NCBI GenBank assembly: GCA_013289955.1
Contig: JABCYZ010000006.1
Span: forward strand, 1 to 64,000
DNA from: Acidobacteriota bacterium
Lineage (GTDB): Bacteria > Acidobacteriota > Terriglobia > Acidiferrales > UBA7541
Length of the DNA stretch: 64,000 nucleotides
Direction: 5' to 3'
Part shown: piece by piece, positions 7,347-16,383 of the stretch
Numbering within the stretch: the stretch's first letter is position 1
Layout of the letters: the number at the start of each line of letters is the position of its first letter
Notes under the pieces: model-generated
Told to the model about the DNA's origin: nothing
Databases searched by the model: none
Seen by the model: the letters and a program-made list of their open reading frames with translations, nothing else
Position numbers and translations under genes: made by a program

Positions 7347-9812
7347 ATGGAAACTTTCTGGAAAGACCTGCGCTACGCATTTCGCATGCTCCTGAAGAGT
7401 CCCGGCTTCACGCTCATCGCCATGCTCGCCCTCGGTCTCGGCATTGGCGCCAATACCGCCATCTTCAGCGTTTTCAATGGCGTACTCTGGCGGCCCCTCC
7501 CGGTACGAGACCCCCAGCAGCTCGTCGTCCTCGCATCCAAGACGCCTAGTTTCGACTTTCCTTTGAACCTTTCTTATCCGGACTTCCAGGACTATAGAAA
7601 CCTGAAGACGGTCTTCTCCGACCTTATTGCATACAGCCCTAACCCCGTGAACTTCGGCACAGCAGGACGTCCCGAGCGCGCTTGGTGCGAAATGGTTAGC
7701 GGAAATTACTTCTCCATGCTCGGTCTTGAGGCGATCCGAGGCCGCACGTTTGCCGCGGACGAAGGCTGGGTTCCAGGGAAGGACCCCCTCATGGTCCTCA
7801 GCTACAAATTTTGGCAGAAGCGGTTCAGTGGTAATGCCGCAATTGTCGGCCAGAGCGTCCTGGTCGACAACCAAGCGTTCACTGTCATCGGAGTCGCTCC
7901 TGAAAGTTTTCGCGGAGCCTACTACTTCCTAGAGCCGGACTTCTATATTCCCCTTACAACGATGGGCCTGCTCGACCCGAACCAGGCTGACGACCTCAAC
8001 AAGCGCGGTGCCTCCTACCTTCGCGTTCTTGGCCGGCTCCAGCCGGGTGTGACCGTCGCACAGGCCATGGCAGCCGCCGAGCCCCTGGATCATCGTTTGG
8101 CCCAGGAATTCCCGGATTCGCACAAAGGCATGTCATTGCTCGTTATACCGGAGCTCAAAGCCCGCCCTGAGCCCGGATTGGTGGCTGGTTTCATGTCCAC
8201 AGCTGCCCTCGTTTTCATGCTGCTCGTTGGACTCGTGCTTCTAATCGCTTGCGCCAACGTCGCCAATCTCATTCTCGCCCGCGCCAACGGCCGCAGAAAG
8301 GAATTTGCCACCCGCACCGCTCTTGGCGCTACTCGCTCGCGAATGATCCGGCAAATGTTGACGGAGACTGTCTTGCTCTCTGTCTTCGGCGGCCTTCTCG
8401 GTCTCGTTTTCGCACGTTGGGCCGCCTTGGCGCTGATGTCCGTACGCATCCCCACCGACATACCACTGAAACTATTTGATCTGCGCATGGACTGGCGAAT
8501 CTTTATGTTCACTTTTCTAGCTGCGCTCGTAACCGGCATGGTCGCCGGTTTGGTCCCCTCGCTGCAGGCCTCGCGCACGGATCTGGCGGACACGCTCAAA
8601 GCTGGAGGCCGCTCAGGGGGAGCGTCGGCAGGCCATCATCGTTTTCGCAATGGGCTGGTCGTCGCGCAAGTGGCTGTTTGTCTGCTTCTTCTTGCCTGTG
8701 CCGGTTTTTTCATTCGCAGCCTTCGGAACTCGGCCAATGTGGACATGGGCTTTCGTGTCGACCACACCATCTTGATGTCCATGGACGTTGGCCTGCAGGG
8801 CTACAGCCAAGAGCGCGGCCAGCAATTTTTCAAGCAACTTACTGAGCGGGTGCGTTCACTGCCGGGCGTGCGCGACGCTGCCATTGCTTCCTACATTCCC
8901 ATGGGTAATGACAACTCGCTCGACAACATTTTCCCTGAAGGCCAGCCCAACGACGACAAATCAAAAATGCAATCCACTTTTGACGACAGCGTCCAGCCTG
9001 GCTATTTTCGTACCGCAGGCACTCCGGTCATCCAGGGCCGCGAATTTACCGAAGCCGATAACGCCACAGCTCCCCATGTTGCCGTCATCAACGAAACCTT
9101 TGCCAAGGAAATCTGGCCTGGCCAGAATCCTGTCGGCAAAGTGTTTCGCACGAAAAAAGACGGGCCGCCTATCCAGGTCGTTGGACTTACACGCACCGGC
9201 AAATATCTTTTTCTCTACGAAAAGCCGCAGCTGTACGCTTATTTTCCCTTGGCGCAAAGCTACAACTCCGGGGCCAATTTGTTCGTCTACACGCAGGACA
9301 ATCCGCAGAGGCTTGTGGCTGCCGTCCGCGATCAAATCCGCCAGCTTGACGCCGGTCTGCCTGTCTTTAACGTCACCACCATGGACGAGCAGGTTCAATT
9401 CGGTAAGGCTCTTTTTCCCGCGCGACTCGGCGTCATGTTTGTCGGCACCTTCGGCGTCCTCGGCCTGATTCTCGCCTCGGTCGGTGTCTACGGCGTCGTG
9501 TCGTATTCCGTCAGTCAGCGCACGCAGGAGATTGGCATTCGCACGGCGCTCGGAGCACAGCGCTCGCACGTGCTTGGCATGATTCTGAAGCAAGGAATGA
9601 ACATGGCGCTCATTGGGACTGCCGTGGGAATCGTTCTTTCGTTCTTACTTTTCCGTGGCTTGGCTTCTATGCTCTACGGCGTCAAGTCCACCGATTTCCT
9701 GACTCTTTCCGCCGTCTCCGCTATGCTTCTTTTCGTGGCTTTCGTCGCCAGCTACGTTCCAGCTCTCCGCGCTACGCGCGTCGACCCGGTCGTGGCCTTG
9801 CGCGAACAGTGA
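7347..9812 (+). CDS. ADOP-type ABC transporter permease (MacB/FtsX-like)
   Basis: An 821-residue permease with the architecture of acidobacterial duplicated orphan permeases. A membrane helix at about residues 20-40 is followed by a MacB periplasmic core domain (to about 250), an FtsX domain of three helices (about 280-410), then a second helix, periplasmic domain and FtsX domain ending at residue 821. The opening motif MLLKSPGFTLIAMLALGLGIG and the closing TRVDPVVALREQ are typical. No ATP-binding subunit is encoded nearby, as is usual for this family, so the partner ATPase and substrate are unknown. The start at ATG 7347 has GAGGG upstream. This gene is the strongest taxonomic marker in the window. 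Confidence 0.92.
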   Translation: METFWKDLRYAFRMLLKSPGFTLIAMLALGLGIGANTAIFSVFNGVLWRPLPVRDPQQLVVLASKTPSFDFPLNLSYPDFQDYRNLKTVFSDLIAYSPNPVNFGTAGRPERAWCEMVSGNYFSMLGLEAIRGRTFAADEGWVPGKDPLMVLSYKFWQKRFSGNAAIVGQSVLVDNQAFTVIGVAPESFRGAYYFLEPDFYIPLTTMGLLDPNQADDLNKRGASYLRVLGRLQPGVTVAQAMAAAEPLDHRLAQEFPDSHKGMSLLVIPELKARPEPGLVAGFMSTAALVFMLLVGLVLLIACANVANLILARANGRRKEFATRTALGATRSRMIRQMLTETVLLSVFGGLLGLVFARWAALALMSVRIPTDIPLKLFDLRMDWRIFMFTFLAALVTGMVAGLVPSLQASRTDLADTLKAGGRSGGASAGHHRFRNGLVVAQVAVCLLLLACAGFFIRSLRNSANVDMGFRVDHTILMSMDVGLQGYSQERGQQFFKQLTERVRSLPGVRDAAIASYIPMGNDNSLDNIFPEGQPNDDKSKMQSTFDDSVQPGYFRTAGTPVIQGREFTEADNATAPHVAVINETFAKEIWPGQNPVGKVFRTKKDGPPIQVVGLTRTGKYLFLYEKPQLYAYFPLAQSYNSGANLFVYTQDNPQRLVAAVRDQIRQLDAGLPVFNVTTMDEQVQFGKALFPARLGVMFVGTFGVLGLILASVGVYGVVSYSVSQRTQEIGIRTALGAQRSHVLGMILKQGMNMALIGTAVGIVLSFLLFRGLASMLYGVKSTDFLTLSAVSAMLLFVAFVASYVPALRATRVDPVVALREQ

Positions 9813-9828
9813 CCTGGGCGAGCCGCGC

Positions 9829-10221
9829 CTACTTCACGCTAACGTCATCCTTCAACTTCTCGTATGCTGACGCGCTCAAAATCCTCTTGCTAACCAGGTC
9901 GTGTTTGTCGTGGTACGGCCGCCCGGCTATGATTCGCTTGGCTTCATGCTTTCCAATACCCGGCAGCCCTGTCAGGTCGTCTTCGCTGGCGGAATTCAGA
10001 CCAATCGTTGGCTTTGTGCCGTTTTCCCAGCCTTCTTTGGCGCCGTCGACCGCCGCCTTCACAGCACGCCCCGCCTCTTCCACCGCCGGCTTGGCCTGGG
10101 CCGCAGCTTTTGCGGCTTCCTCTCGAATCGTCCTTTCACGCTCGGCCGAATCGCCTGAGCAACCAACTGCCGCGATCGCCGCCGCTAACGCTATGCCCGG
10201 AATTCCTAGCCATCGACGCAT
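9829..10221 (-). CDS. Lipoprotein with helix-hairpin-helix (ComEA-like) domain
   Basis: A 130-residue protein. The N-terminal hydrophobic segment ends in a lipobox (AAVGC, Cys at about 21), predicting lipidation. A charged Ala/Glu/Lys-rich helical stretch follows (residues 25-70). Residues 75-125 form a helix-hairpin-helix pair with LNSASEDDLTGLPGIGKHEAKRI split across the two hairpins, as in ComEA and T2SK-like DNA-binding modules. The ATG at 10221 is preferred over an in-frame GTG at 10230 because AGAGGTG lies at suitable spacing. It could bind DNA at the envelope, but many such small acidobacterial proteins are uncharacterised. It is convergent with the ADOP gene. Confidence 0.75.
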   Translation of the reverse strand: MRRWLGIPGIALAAAIAAVGCSGDSAERERTIREEAAKAAAQAKPAVEEAGRAVKAAVDGAKEGWENGTKPTIGLNSASEDDLTGLPGIGKHEAKRIIAGRPYHDKHDLVSKRILSASAYEKLKDDVSVK

Positions 10222-10292
10222 ATTTATCACCTCTCTTCTTGTCCCTGCTATCCTCTACGTCTCCGCAGCCTCCTGTCTATCCTCAATTTCCC

Positions 10293-11201
10293 TTATTTCT
10301 GCCCCTTCAAAAACGTCCCTTTCTCCAAGTCCTTAAACGCTTGCTGCAACTGTTCCTGTGTGTTCATCACGATTGGTCCGTACCAGGCCACTGGCTCTTC
10401 GAGCGGTTTGCCGGAGACGAGCAGAAAGCGAATCCCCTCGTCGCCCGCTTGAACGACAACCTCATCCCCGCGGTCAAACAAAACCAGCGAGCGGTTGTCC
10501 GCCGCTACGGGAGGAGCGGTGTCTAGCCATCCGACAGCTTCGGTCGGCACGGCCAGCGGTTCCGACGCATTGCAAAATTTTCCTGAGCCTGCGAACACGT
10601 AGGCGAATGCATGGCGAGTGGTGCCCACCGGCAGAATCTTTCTGCGACCAGGCGGCACGGACACATCCAGGTAAATCGGTTCCGCGGCAATGCCATCGAC
10701 GGGTCCGCTCTTGCCCCAAAAATTTCCGCAAACCACGCGCACGTGAGTTCCGTCGTCGTCCTTGATTTCCGGAATTTCTGGCGATTTCACCTCCTGATAG
10801 CGCGGAGCCGTCATTTTCAGGGATGCCGGAAGATTCGCCCACAACTGGAATCCATGCATGCGTCCTGCGTGATCGCCCTTGGGCATCTCCTGGTGGATGA
10901 TGCCGCTGCCTGCGGTCATCCACTGGACGTCGCCCGAGGCTATCTCGCCATGGTTGCCCATGCTGTCGCCGTGTTCGACGGTTCCGGCAAGCACATAGGT
11001 AATCGTCTCGATGCCGCGGTGGGGGTGCCAGGGAAATCCCGCGAGATAGTCCTCGGGCACATCATTGCGAAAATCGTCTAGCAGGAGGAATGGATCGAAG
11101 TCCGTGGTATTGCCAAAACCAAACGCACGGCGCAAATGAACGCCGGCCCCTTCCACGGTTGGCTTGGCCGCTACAAGGCGTTTTACTGGTCGTATCGACA
11201 T
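10293..11201 (-). CDS. Pirin family protein
   Basis: A 302-residue bicupin protein. The N-terminal cupin has the pirin signature FPWHPHRGIETITYVL with metal-binding histidines and a glutamate, and GSGIIHQEMP supplies a further His and Glu. The C-terminal cupin covers about residues 175-280. Pirins are metal-containing proteins; some bacterial members act as quercetin dioxygenases, others affect central metabolism or redox response. Nothing nearby fixes the role here, although an SDR oxidoreductase follows upstream on the same strand about 110 bp away. Confidence 0.9.
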   Translation of the reverse strand: MSIRPVKRLVAAKPTVEGAGVHLRRAFGFGNTTDFDPFLLLDDFRNDVPEDYLAGFPWHPHRGIETITYVLAGTVEHGDSMGNHGEIASGDVQWMTAGSGIIHQEMPKGDHAGRMHGFQLWANLPASLKMTAPRYQEVKSPEIPEIKDDDGTHVRVVCGNFWGKSGPVDGIAAEPIYLDVSVPPGRRKILPVGTTRHAFAYVFAGSGKFCNASEPLAVPTEAVGWLDTAPPVAADNRSLVLFDRGDEVVVQAGDEGIRFLLVSGKPLEEPVAWYGPIVMNTQEQLQQAFKDLEKGTFLKGQK

Positions 11202-11311
11202 GACTCCGCTCCTATTCGCCCGTTGGAACTTGTTCCGCAGATGCTCACGGCGCGCACGGCGCGCCCTTCCCGTACGTCATGAGCCTACGAGCGTACAGCC
11301 TTCCGCCCGTC

Positions 11312-12040
11312 TCAGCTATCCCCATACACAGGCACGGACGCGCCTTGAACCAATTTCGCTTCGTCGCCGCACAGGAACAAAATCGCTCGCGCAATTTCTT
11401 CTGACTTGGGCCATTTCGCAAAGTCTGCCTTGGGCATCGACTTGCGGTTTGCTGGCGTGTCTATGATGCTCGGCAGGATCGAATTGGCGCGAACGCCGGT
11501 GCCTTTCAGGTCTGCCGCCAGGCAGTCGATCATGGCGACGGCCGCGGCTTTTGATGCGGCATACGCCGAGGCTCCGGCGGCATGGTCCACGGCGGCCTTG
11601 GAAGCGACGTTTACGATGGCTCCGCTTCCTTGCTTGACCATGATGCGCGCGGCTGCGCGCGCCAGGACAAATCCCGCGCGTAAGTTTAGCGCGAGCTGCT
11701 GCTCAAACACTTTCGTTTCCAGTTCCCACAGTTTTGTTCCACCGGCATATCCTCCGACGGCGTTCACCAGACAATCCAGCCGGCCGTGCCGCTCAACAAT
11801 TCCGTCAATCAATTTGCTCACCGCCACTTCGTCCGTAACGTCGACGTTAAATCCATCGAGCGACGCGCCGTCCGCGGCTACCAGCTTTGCGCTGGCTACT
11901 TTCTTCAACTCCTCCACATCTCCAGGTCGCTGAAACGTGACGTTCACGCGGGCGCCAGCTTCGACAAAGGCCAAACTGACGGCGCTGCCTAAGCCGCCGG
12001 TTCCGCCGGCCACCAGGACGACTTTCCTTTGTACGCTCAT
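11312..12040 (-). CDS. Short-chain dehydrogenase/reductase (SDR)
   Basis: A 242-residue classical SDR. The NAD(P)-binding motif GGTGGLG lies at about residues 12-18, NAVGG replaces the usual NNAG, and the catalytic Tyr-Lys is in the YAASK motif around residue 160. The serine upstream is in VNVASKAAV. The C-terminus LVQGASVPVYGDS fits the SDR core. The substrate is unknown. It may be co-transcribed with the pirin gene downstream. Confidence 0.88.
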   Translation of the reverse strand: MSVQRKVVLVAGGTGGLGSAVSLAFVEAGARVNVTFQRPGDVEELKKVASAKLVAADGASLDGFNVDVTDEVAVSKLIDGIVERHGRLDCLVNAVGGYAGGTKLWELETKVFEQQLALNLRAGFVLARAAARIMVKQGSGAIVNVASKAAVDHAAGASAYAASKAAAVAMIDCLAADLKGTGVRANSILPSIIDTPANRKSMPKADFAKWPKSEEIARAILFLCGDEAKLVQGASVPVYGDS

Positions 12041-12242
12041 GTCATCATCTTCTTATCTTTGGAGGCGTATGTCGACGGGATGCCGCGATGGCAGGCGGGG
12101 AGACTGGAAGGTGAAGAAGAGGCCAGCAAAAGGCAGCCCCACACAATGGCTATATACGAACCCAAGAAGCGGCCAACCGCCAGTTGATGACTGCAACCGG
12201 CATGGATGGACTCCAGCTCAGGAAACCACGAGCTTTTCTCCC

Positions 12243-12443
12243 CTATTGCGCTTTAATGTTTTTCAAGACCGGGTGGGCGAACTCCGTGGCGAGTTCATTC
12301 CAAGCCTCGAGCATTTCGATTCCGAGCGGGGCTGCTGCCTCCGACTTCAGGTCTCCCCCGGCAAGGACAAACTCCTCAGCTTTGATTCTGGCGGCGTGGG
12401 CGCGGTTGACCTTGGCCAGAAATTCTTCCTTGTTTGTTGCCAT
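12243..12443 (-). CDS. Small hypothetical protein
   Basis: A 66-residue soluble protein starting at ATG 12443 (the ORF extends upstream to 12497, but those codons look non-coding). It is Ala/Glu/Lys rich and mostly helical, beginning MATNKEEFLAKV and containing EMLEAWNELATEFAHPVL. I do not recognise the family. The 200 bp between it and the SDR start show nothing notable. The composition suits a real small protein, but there is no functional evidence. Confidence 0.5.
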   Translation of the reverse strand: MATNKEEFLAKVNRAHAARIKAEEFVLAGGDLKSEAAAPLGIEMLEAWNELATEFAHPVLKNIKAQ

Positions 12444-12635
12444 AGACAGGCCTCCCAGACGTCCGGCCCCGCGCAGTCCTAGTATACGCTCAGACACGAC
12501 ATGCGCTTCAGGATCGTAGTGCGGAGTTGCGGTTCACAGGCTATCCAATTGGCAACTGCCATGGTCCCCATGCCATCGTTAGCGGTCCACTCGGAATAAA
12601 ATACCGTTGGAACCCGGCGGGACGGAGTTTTTGTC

Positions 12636-12995
12636 ATGGGGAAAGCGAAACTTATCCTGGGGCTGGCCATTCTGGGCCCGGCCGTCGTCGCCGGTTGGCA
12701 AGTCGCTTCCTGCGAGATCGCCAATCTCGAACTGCAAACCGACATGCGGGACATCGCCGCACAGGTGGCCTCCCGCATTGGACTTGAGGCGCCCAATTCC
12801 GACGAGGACCTCCGCAACGCCGTCATCCACAAAGCCGGGGAACACGGCATTCAGCTTGAACCAGCGCAAGTGACTGTGCAGCAGACAGGGAGCGGCAAAA
12901 CGTTGGCCATTTACCTGGCTGCGGACTACAAAGCGCGCGTGAGTCTGCTCCTATACTCATTCAGTCTCCATTTCACCCCTTCCAGTGCGAAATAG
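12636..12995 (+). CDS. Small membrane-anchored hypothetical protein
   Basis: A 119-residue protein starting at ATG 12636, with one N-terminal membrane segment (residues 4-24, LILGLAILGPAVVAGW) and a soluble remainder of about 90 residues. The layout resembles the short single-pass acidobacterial proteins related to DUF4845, but the identity is uncertain. It sits between two minus-strand genes and has no obvious operon partner. Confidence 0.55.
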   Translation: MGKAKLILGLAILGPAVVAGWQVASCEIANLELQTDMRDIAAQVASRIGLEAPNSDEDLRNAVIHKAGEHGIQLEPAQVTVQQTGSGKTLAIYLAADYKARVSLLLYSFSLHFTPSSAK

Positions 12996-13024
12996 ACCAC
13001 TGGAGGGCGCGCAGAGCGCCGTTT

Positions 13025-13642
13025 TTATCGGCGCTTCCGGGGAAGCGGTCGATTTGCGCCCAGCCGATGACGTGCGCTTTGAGTTTTTTCATCCGGCGCT
13101 ATCAAGGAAACGCGTCTGTTGCGCCAGGCATTTGCAAGAAAGGCATCTTTTCGATCGCGGCGGGACTTGAACTCCTGCACAGCCAGGACCGTATAGTTGA
13201 TTTCGCGACCAAGCTGGCGCTCCAGCTTCCGAACGGCACCGGCCAAGACATCACTCGGAGGGGTCCCAATCACGAGCACATCGATGCCGCTGACCGTTTC
13301 CTGCCGGCCGCGCACAAAGGAACCGTACAAATAGGCTTCGTCAATTCCACTGATTTCCTTGAGCCCCTGCGCAATCAAGGGCACAGCCCCAATCGTTTTC
13401 GCAACGATGCCGCGCACTTCCTTGAACAGGGGATAGGCCCGGTTCAGCTGAAAATACTTCTGGCGCCCGCTCACTTCCGATCGAAAGAGTCCTTCGCGCT
13501 CCAGCCGCCCCAGTTCTTTTGACAGATTGGACGGATCGACCTTCAACCGCTCCGCCAAGTCGCGCAAATGGAGCCGCGCTGCTGGTTTCGTAAAGTAATA
13601 CGCCAGCAGCTTCCGCCTCGCCTTGGAACGTAGGTCAAGCAT
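13025..13642 (-). CDS. Winged-helix regulator fused to a nucleotidyltransferase-like domain
   Basis: A 205-residue protein starting at ATG 13642 (an ATG at 13660 is possible). Residues about 8-75 are an ArsR-like winged helix (RDLAERLKVDPSNLSKELGRLEREGLF). Residues about 100-170 are an MNT-type minimal nucleotidyltransferase fold with GSFVRGRQETVSGIDVLVIG. In active enzymes the motif is GS-x(9-11)-D-x-D; here the first aspartate is replaced by glycine (SGID), so catalysis is doubtful. Such fusions are often autoregulatory or antitoxin-like, but no HEPN toxin gene is adjacent. Direct repeats upstream may be its operator. Confidence 0.75.
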   Translation of the reverse strand: MLDLRSKARRKLLAYYFTKPAARLHLRDLAERLKVDPSNLSKELGRLEREGLFRSEVSGRQKYFQLNRAYPLFKEVRGIVAKTIGAVPLIAQGLKEISGIDEAYLYGSFVRGRQETVSGIDVLVIGTPPSDVLAGAVRKLERQLGREINYTVLAVQEFKSRRDRKDAFLANAWRNRRVSLIAPDEKTQSARHRLGANRPLPRKRR

Positions 13643-13671
13643 GTAGTAGAAGAATACCACAAATGTAGTAG
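13641..13671. promoter_or_regulatory. Direct repeats at the start of the winged-helix gene
   Basis: ATGTAGTAG occurs at 13641-13649 and 13663-13671, a 22-bp period (two helical turns). It overlaps the start codon and upstream region of the minus-strand winged-helix/nucleotidyltransferase gene. The position suits an autoregulatory operator. This is inference from spacing and placement only. Confidence 0.35.
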
Positions 13672-13834
13672 TTCTCTACCTTGGTTAGGAATGGCCTTTT
13701 CCTCCTCACCGCCCGGGCACCTTCTGCTCGGCGCGCTCCTTTCTGATAGTTTTGCTTTCCACTTGCAACCGTCGCCGGTAGACTTTCTCCCTTCATTGGG
13801 CCCGGCTGCTGCAATCTAGACGTTCTGGAGAGGG

Positions 13835-14305
13835 ATGGTGGCGAAATATCGGATCGCGCAGGTGAATATTGGGCGGGTCAGGGCACAGCTGGACGATCCG
13901 CTGATGGCCGGTTTTGTGGCGCGATTGGACGAGATCAATGCGCTTGCGGATAGCGCGCCTGGTTTTGTGTGGAGGTTGCAGACTCCGGAAGGGAACAACA
14001 CCTATCTTCGGCCGTACGAGGATTGCCGAATGCTGCTGAATATGTCGGTGTGGGAGTCCGTCGAAGAGCTGAAGCACTATGTTTACAAGACGGCGCATGC
14101 GGAGTTGCTGCGTCAGAGGCATGAGTGGTTCGAGAAGATGGCTGTATATGCGGCCCTTTGGTGGGTTCCGGCGGGGCATCTGCCGGGAGTCGAGGAAGCG
14201 AAGAAACGGATTGCCTATCTCGAGGCGCACGGGCCGACACCGTTTGCATTTACATTCCATACAGTGTTTCCAGCCGATGAGAAGTTTCAGCAGACTACTG
14301 ACTAG
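13835..14305 (+). CDS. DUF3291 family protein
   Basis: A 156-residue single-domain protein resembling DUF3291. It begins YRIAQVNIGRVRAQLDDPLM, contains a WESVEELKHYVYKTAHAELL segment and a WWVPAGHLPGVEEAKKRIAYL C-terminal block. The family has a ferredoxin-like dimeric barrel fold similar to antibiotic monooxygenases, but no established function. The ATG at 13835 is preceded by GGAGAGGG. It stands alone on the plus strand. Confidence 0.8.
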   Translation: MVAKYRIAQVNIGRVRAQLDDPLMAGFVARLDEINALADSAPGFVWRLQTPEGNNTYLRPYEDCRMLLNMSVWESVEELKHYVYKTAHAELLRQRHEWFEKMAVYAALWWVPAGHLPGVEEAKKRIAYLEAHGPTPFAFTFHTVFPADEKFQQTTD

Positions 14306-14495
14306 TCCTCGTTTCAGCCTTGTCCGGCAACCCAGCCGTCGGGCAAGGACCTCCACAGAAAATACAAACAGGTGGGCCCGGTCTAGTGGACAGTGCCGTT
14401 TTGGAACGTACTGGACTTTGGTTCATCTGATGGGACGGCGCAACGCTCGGTAAGCTTTTCGAGGGCTCGGGGTGTGGGCGAGCCGAGGAGGGCCG

Positions 14496-15911
14496 ATGTT
14501 GCGCAATCGATTGCTCATGGTGATGGGGGTATGTCTCCTGGCGGCTTCCGGAGCTTGGGCGGACGACGTGGGGTTCGTCGACTGCTCGAAGAATGCGGAT
14601 GCCACGCAGGTTTTCGGAAAGCCGAGGAAGACTCCCGATGTGGTTGCCTCGTTGTCATGCGGGGAGCGGTTTACGATCTTGGTATACGGATTTTACTTTT
14701 CGCGGATTCAAACAAAAGACGGGCAGGTGGGGTACATCTTTTCGAGTTTGATCGTGCAGGATCGCGGTGCGACCTCCTTAGAGCCGGCGGCTTCCGCCCA
14801 ACCGACAGCGCAATCAAAAGGTCAAACAAAGGGACAGCAGGCGGGGCAGCAGACGCCGTCTTTGCAAGTAGCTTCGGAGAAAATCAAGATACCGCGGTCG
14901 ACGCCGTTCGACGCCGAGCCAGTAGCAACGCTGGCAACGCAACCGGCAGCGGCCAACGCGGCGCAGACGGGCGCAGCCGAAGAGGCGGCACCCAGGGCAG
15001 CGGCAGCGGATAGAACGACAGGACCGGTGCAGGGCGCAGTAACGGCGGCGGACACACAGGCCCCGTCGAGTGCGGCCGTGGAGCGGCAGCCAGTAACGCC
15101 AGAGACAGCGGCGGACCAGGCTTCCGCTCAACCTAGTTCGACGCAACCGGCAGTCACGACGGCGTCCTTGTTACCCACTCCCCCGACGGCTCCCTCGACG
15201 CCGGATGCGGATGCGGCGGAGACGGCTGGCAGCGCGGCGCAGCCTGCGGTGAATGCAGCGGCTGACCCTCAACCTGCGGCTGCCCAACCGCCAGCACAGC
15301 CCGAACCTCCAGCAGCTGCCCCAGCTCAGCCTGCCACGATTCAACCGGCAACGCCTTCCATTCGGCCGGTTGACACAAGAGATCGGTGGGAGAGACCTCA
15401 GCCGAGCGGCCGCCAGGCGCCATTGCTGGAAGTTTTCGGAGGGTTCGCACTCGGGCGGATGGGCGGTGGGGGAACGAGCAGCAACCTGATTGGCGGGTTG
15501 GGCTCGATCGGCTGGAACGCAAACTCCTGGCTGCAAGTGAGCGCAGACACTAGCTACAACCTGGTGACGGACGGAACCACCAAGACCGTGCTTTATGGAA
15601 ATCACTACGGGCCGCGCTTCTACTACCGCAGGCGGAACCGGTGGAATATCACTCCGTTCGGCGAGGCGTTGATTGGGGGTTCGGACGAAAGAACCACGGT
15701 CAGCGGGAGCGGAGGTTCGGTGACGTCCACGGGCAGCCAGATTTCCTATAAGTTGGGAGGCGGATTGGATATGCGTCCAACGCGCCGCTGGGAAATCCGG
15801 TTGTTTGACGTGGACTACTACAGGACAGCGTTCGGGACCGACGCTCATCAGACAAACTACTGGATATCGGCGGGAGTCGTGCTGCGGCTGTTCGGTGGGG
15901 GAAACGAATAG
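14496..15911 (+). CDS. Exported SH3-like / outer-membrane-barrel protein with Ala-Gln-Pro-rich linker
   Basis: A 471-residue protein starting at ATG 14496 with GAGGAGGG upstream. The signal peptide covers residues 1-23. Residues about 28-90 resemble a bacterial SH3 domain, with an IQTKDGQVGYIFSSLI ending. Residues about 95-305 are a low-complexity stretch dominated by Ala, Gln, Pro and Thr. Residues about 310-471 look like a small beta-barrel of the outer-membrane type (alternating polar/hydrophobic strands with Trp, Tyr and Gly, ending GVVLRLFGGG). It may link peptidoglycan or surface contact to an outer-membrane anchor, but the function is unknown. Confidence 0.7.
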   Translation: MLRNRLLMVMGVCLLAASGAWADDVGFVDCSKNADATQVFGKPRKTPDVVASLSCGERFTILVYGFYFSRIQTKDGQVGYIFSSLIVQDRGATSLEPAASAQPTAQSKGQTKGQQAGQQTPSLQVASEKIKIPRSTPFDAEPVATLATQPAAANAAQTGAAEEAAPRAAAADRTTGPVQGAVTAADTQAPSSAAVERQPVTPETAADQASAQPSSTQPAVTTASLLPTPPTAPSTPDADAAETAGSAAQPAVNAAADPQPAAAQPPAQPEPPAAAPAQPATIQPATPSIRPVDTRDRWERPQPSGRQAPLLEVFGGFALGRMGGGGTSSNLIGGLGSIGWNANSWLQVSADTSYNLVTDGTTKTVLYGNHYGPRFYYRRRNRWNITPFGEALIGGSDERTTVSGSGGSVTSTGSQISYKLGGGLDMRPTRRWEIRLFDVDYYRTAFGTDAHQTNYWISAGVVLRLFGGGNE

Positions 15912-15995
15912 GGCATGAAGCAAGAGAGTTCGCACGGACCGGGCCGGCGGTGTTTGCCATAGCGACGCTATCCGTCCAGGTTTTTGGGAGGCAGT

Positions 15996-16358
15996 ATGAG
16001 AAAGAGGTTGATGTTCGTGGCGGCAGTGGTGCTCGCGGGAATTCCAGCTGCGGCTAAGGAGCCGCAGGCGGGAACCATAGTTTCAGAGAGTTCGGTAGCT
16101 TGCGGGTCGCAGGTGAAGAACAAGAAACAAACGTCGGATGTGCTGTGCCAGGAGTATGTGATCCGGACCGAGACAACCGTCTATCACGTGAGGCAGGAGA
16201 AGCCCGCGGACAAGGCGTTGATCCCGGTGAACGCGAGCGTGGAGTTCACGTTGGACAAAGACAAGATGAAGTTCAAGGCGGAGGGGAAGAAATACGAATA
16301 CCTTATAGTTTCCGAGTCAGCGGCGCCTCTAACGGCAGCGGCGGCGCCGAGACTTTGA
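15996..16358 (+). CDS. Small exported hypothetical protein
   Basis: A 120-residue protein starting at ATG 15996, with GGGAGG 8 nt upstream. The signal peptide covers residues 1-20 (MFVAAVVLAGIPAAA). The mature part has two cysteines about 15 residues apart, which could form a disulfide, and short beta-rich segments. It follows the SH3/barrel gene by 84 bp on the same strand, so co-expression is likely. I do not recognise the family. Confidence 0.6.
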   Translation: MRKRLMFVAAVVLAGIPAAAKEPQAGTIVSESSVACGSQVKNKKQTSDVLCQEYVIRTETTVYHVRQEKPADKALIPVNASVEFTLDKDKMKFKAEGKKYEYLIVSESAAPLTAAAAPRL

Positions 16359-16383
16359 CAGCGATCATTTACCAACCGACGTT

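Noticed and set aside
13025..13642. MNT-HEPN toxin-antitoxin pair
   Set aside because: No HEPN gene lies on either side; the neighbours are an unrelated small membrane protein and a DUF3291 gene.
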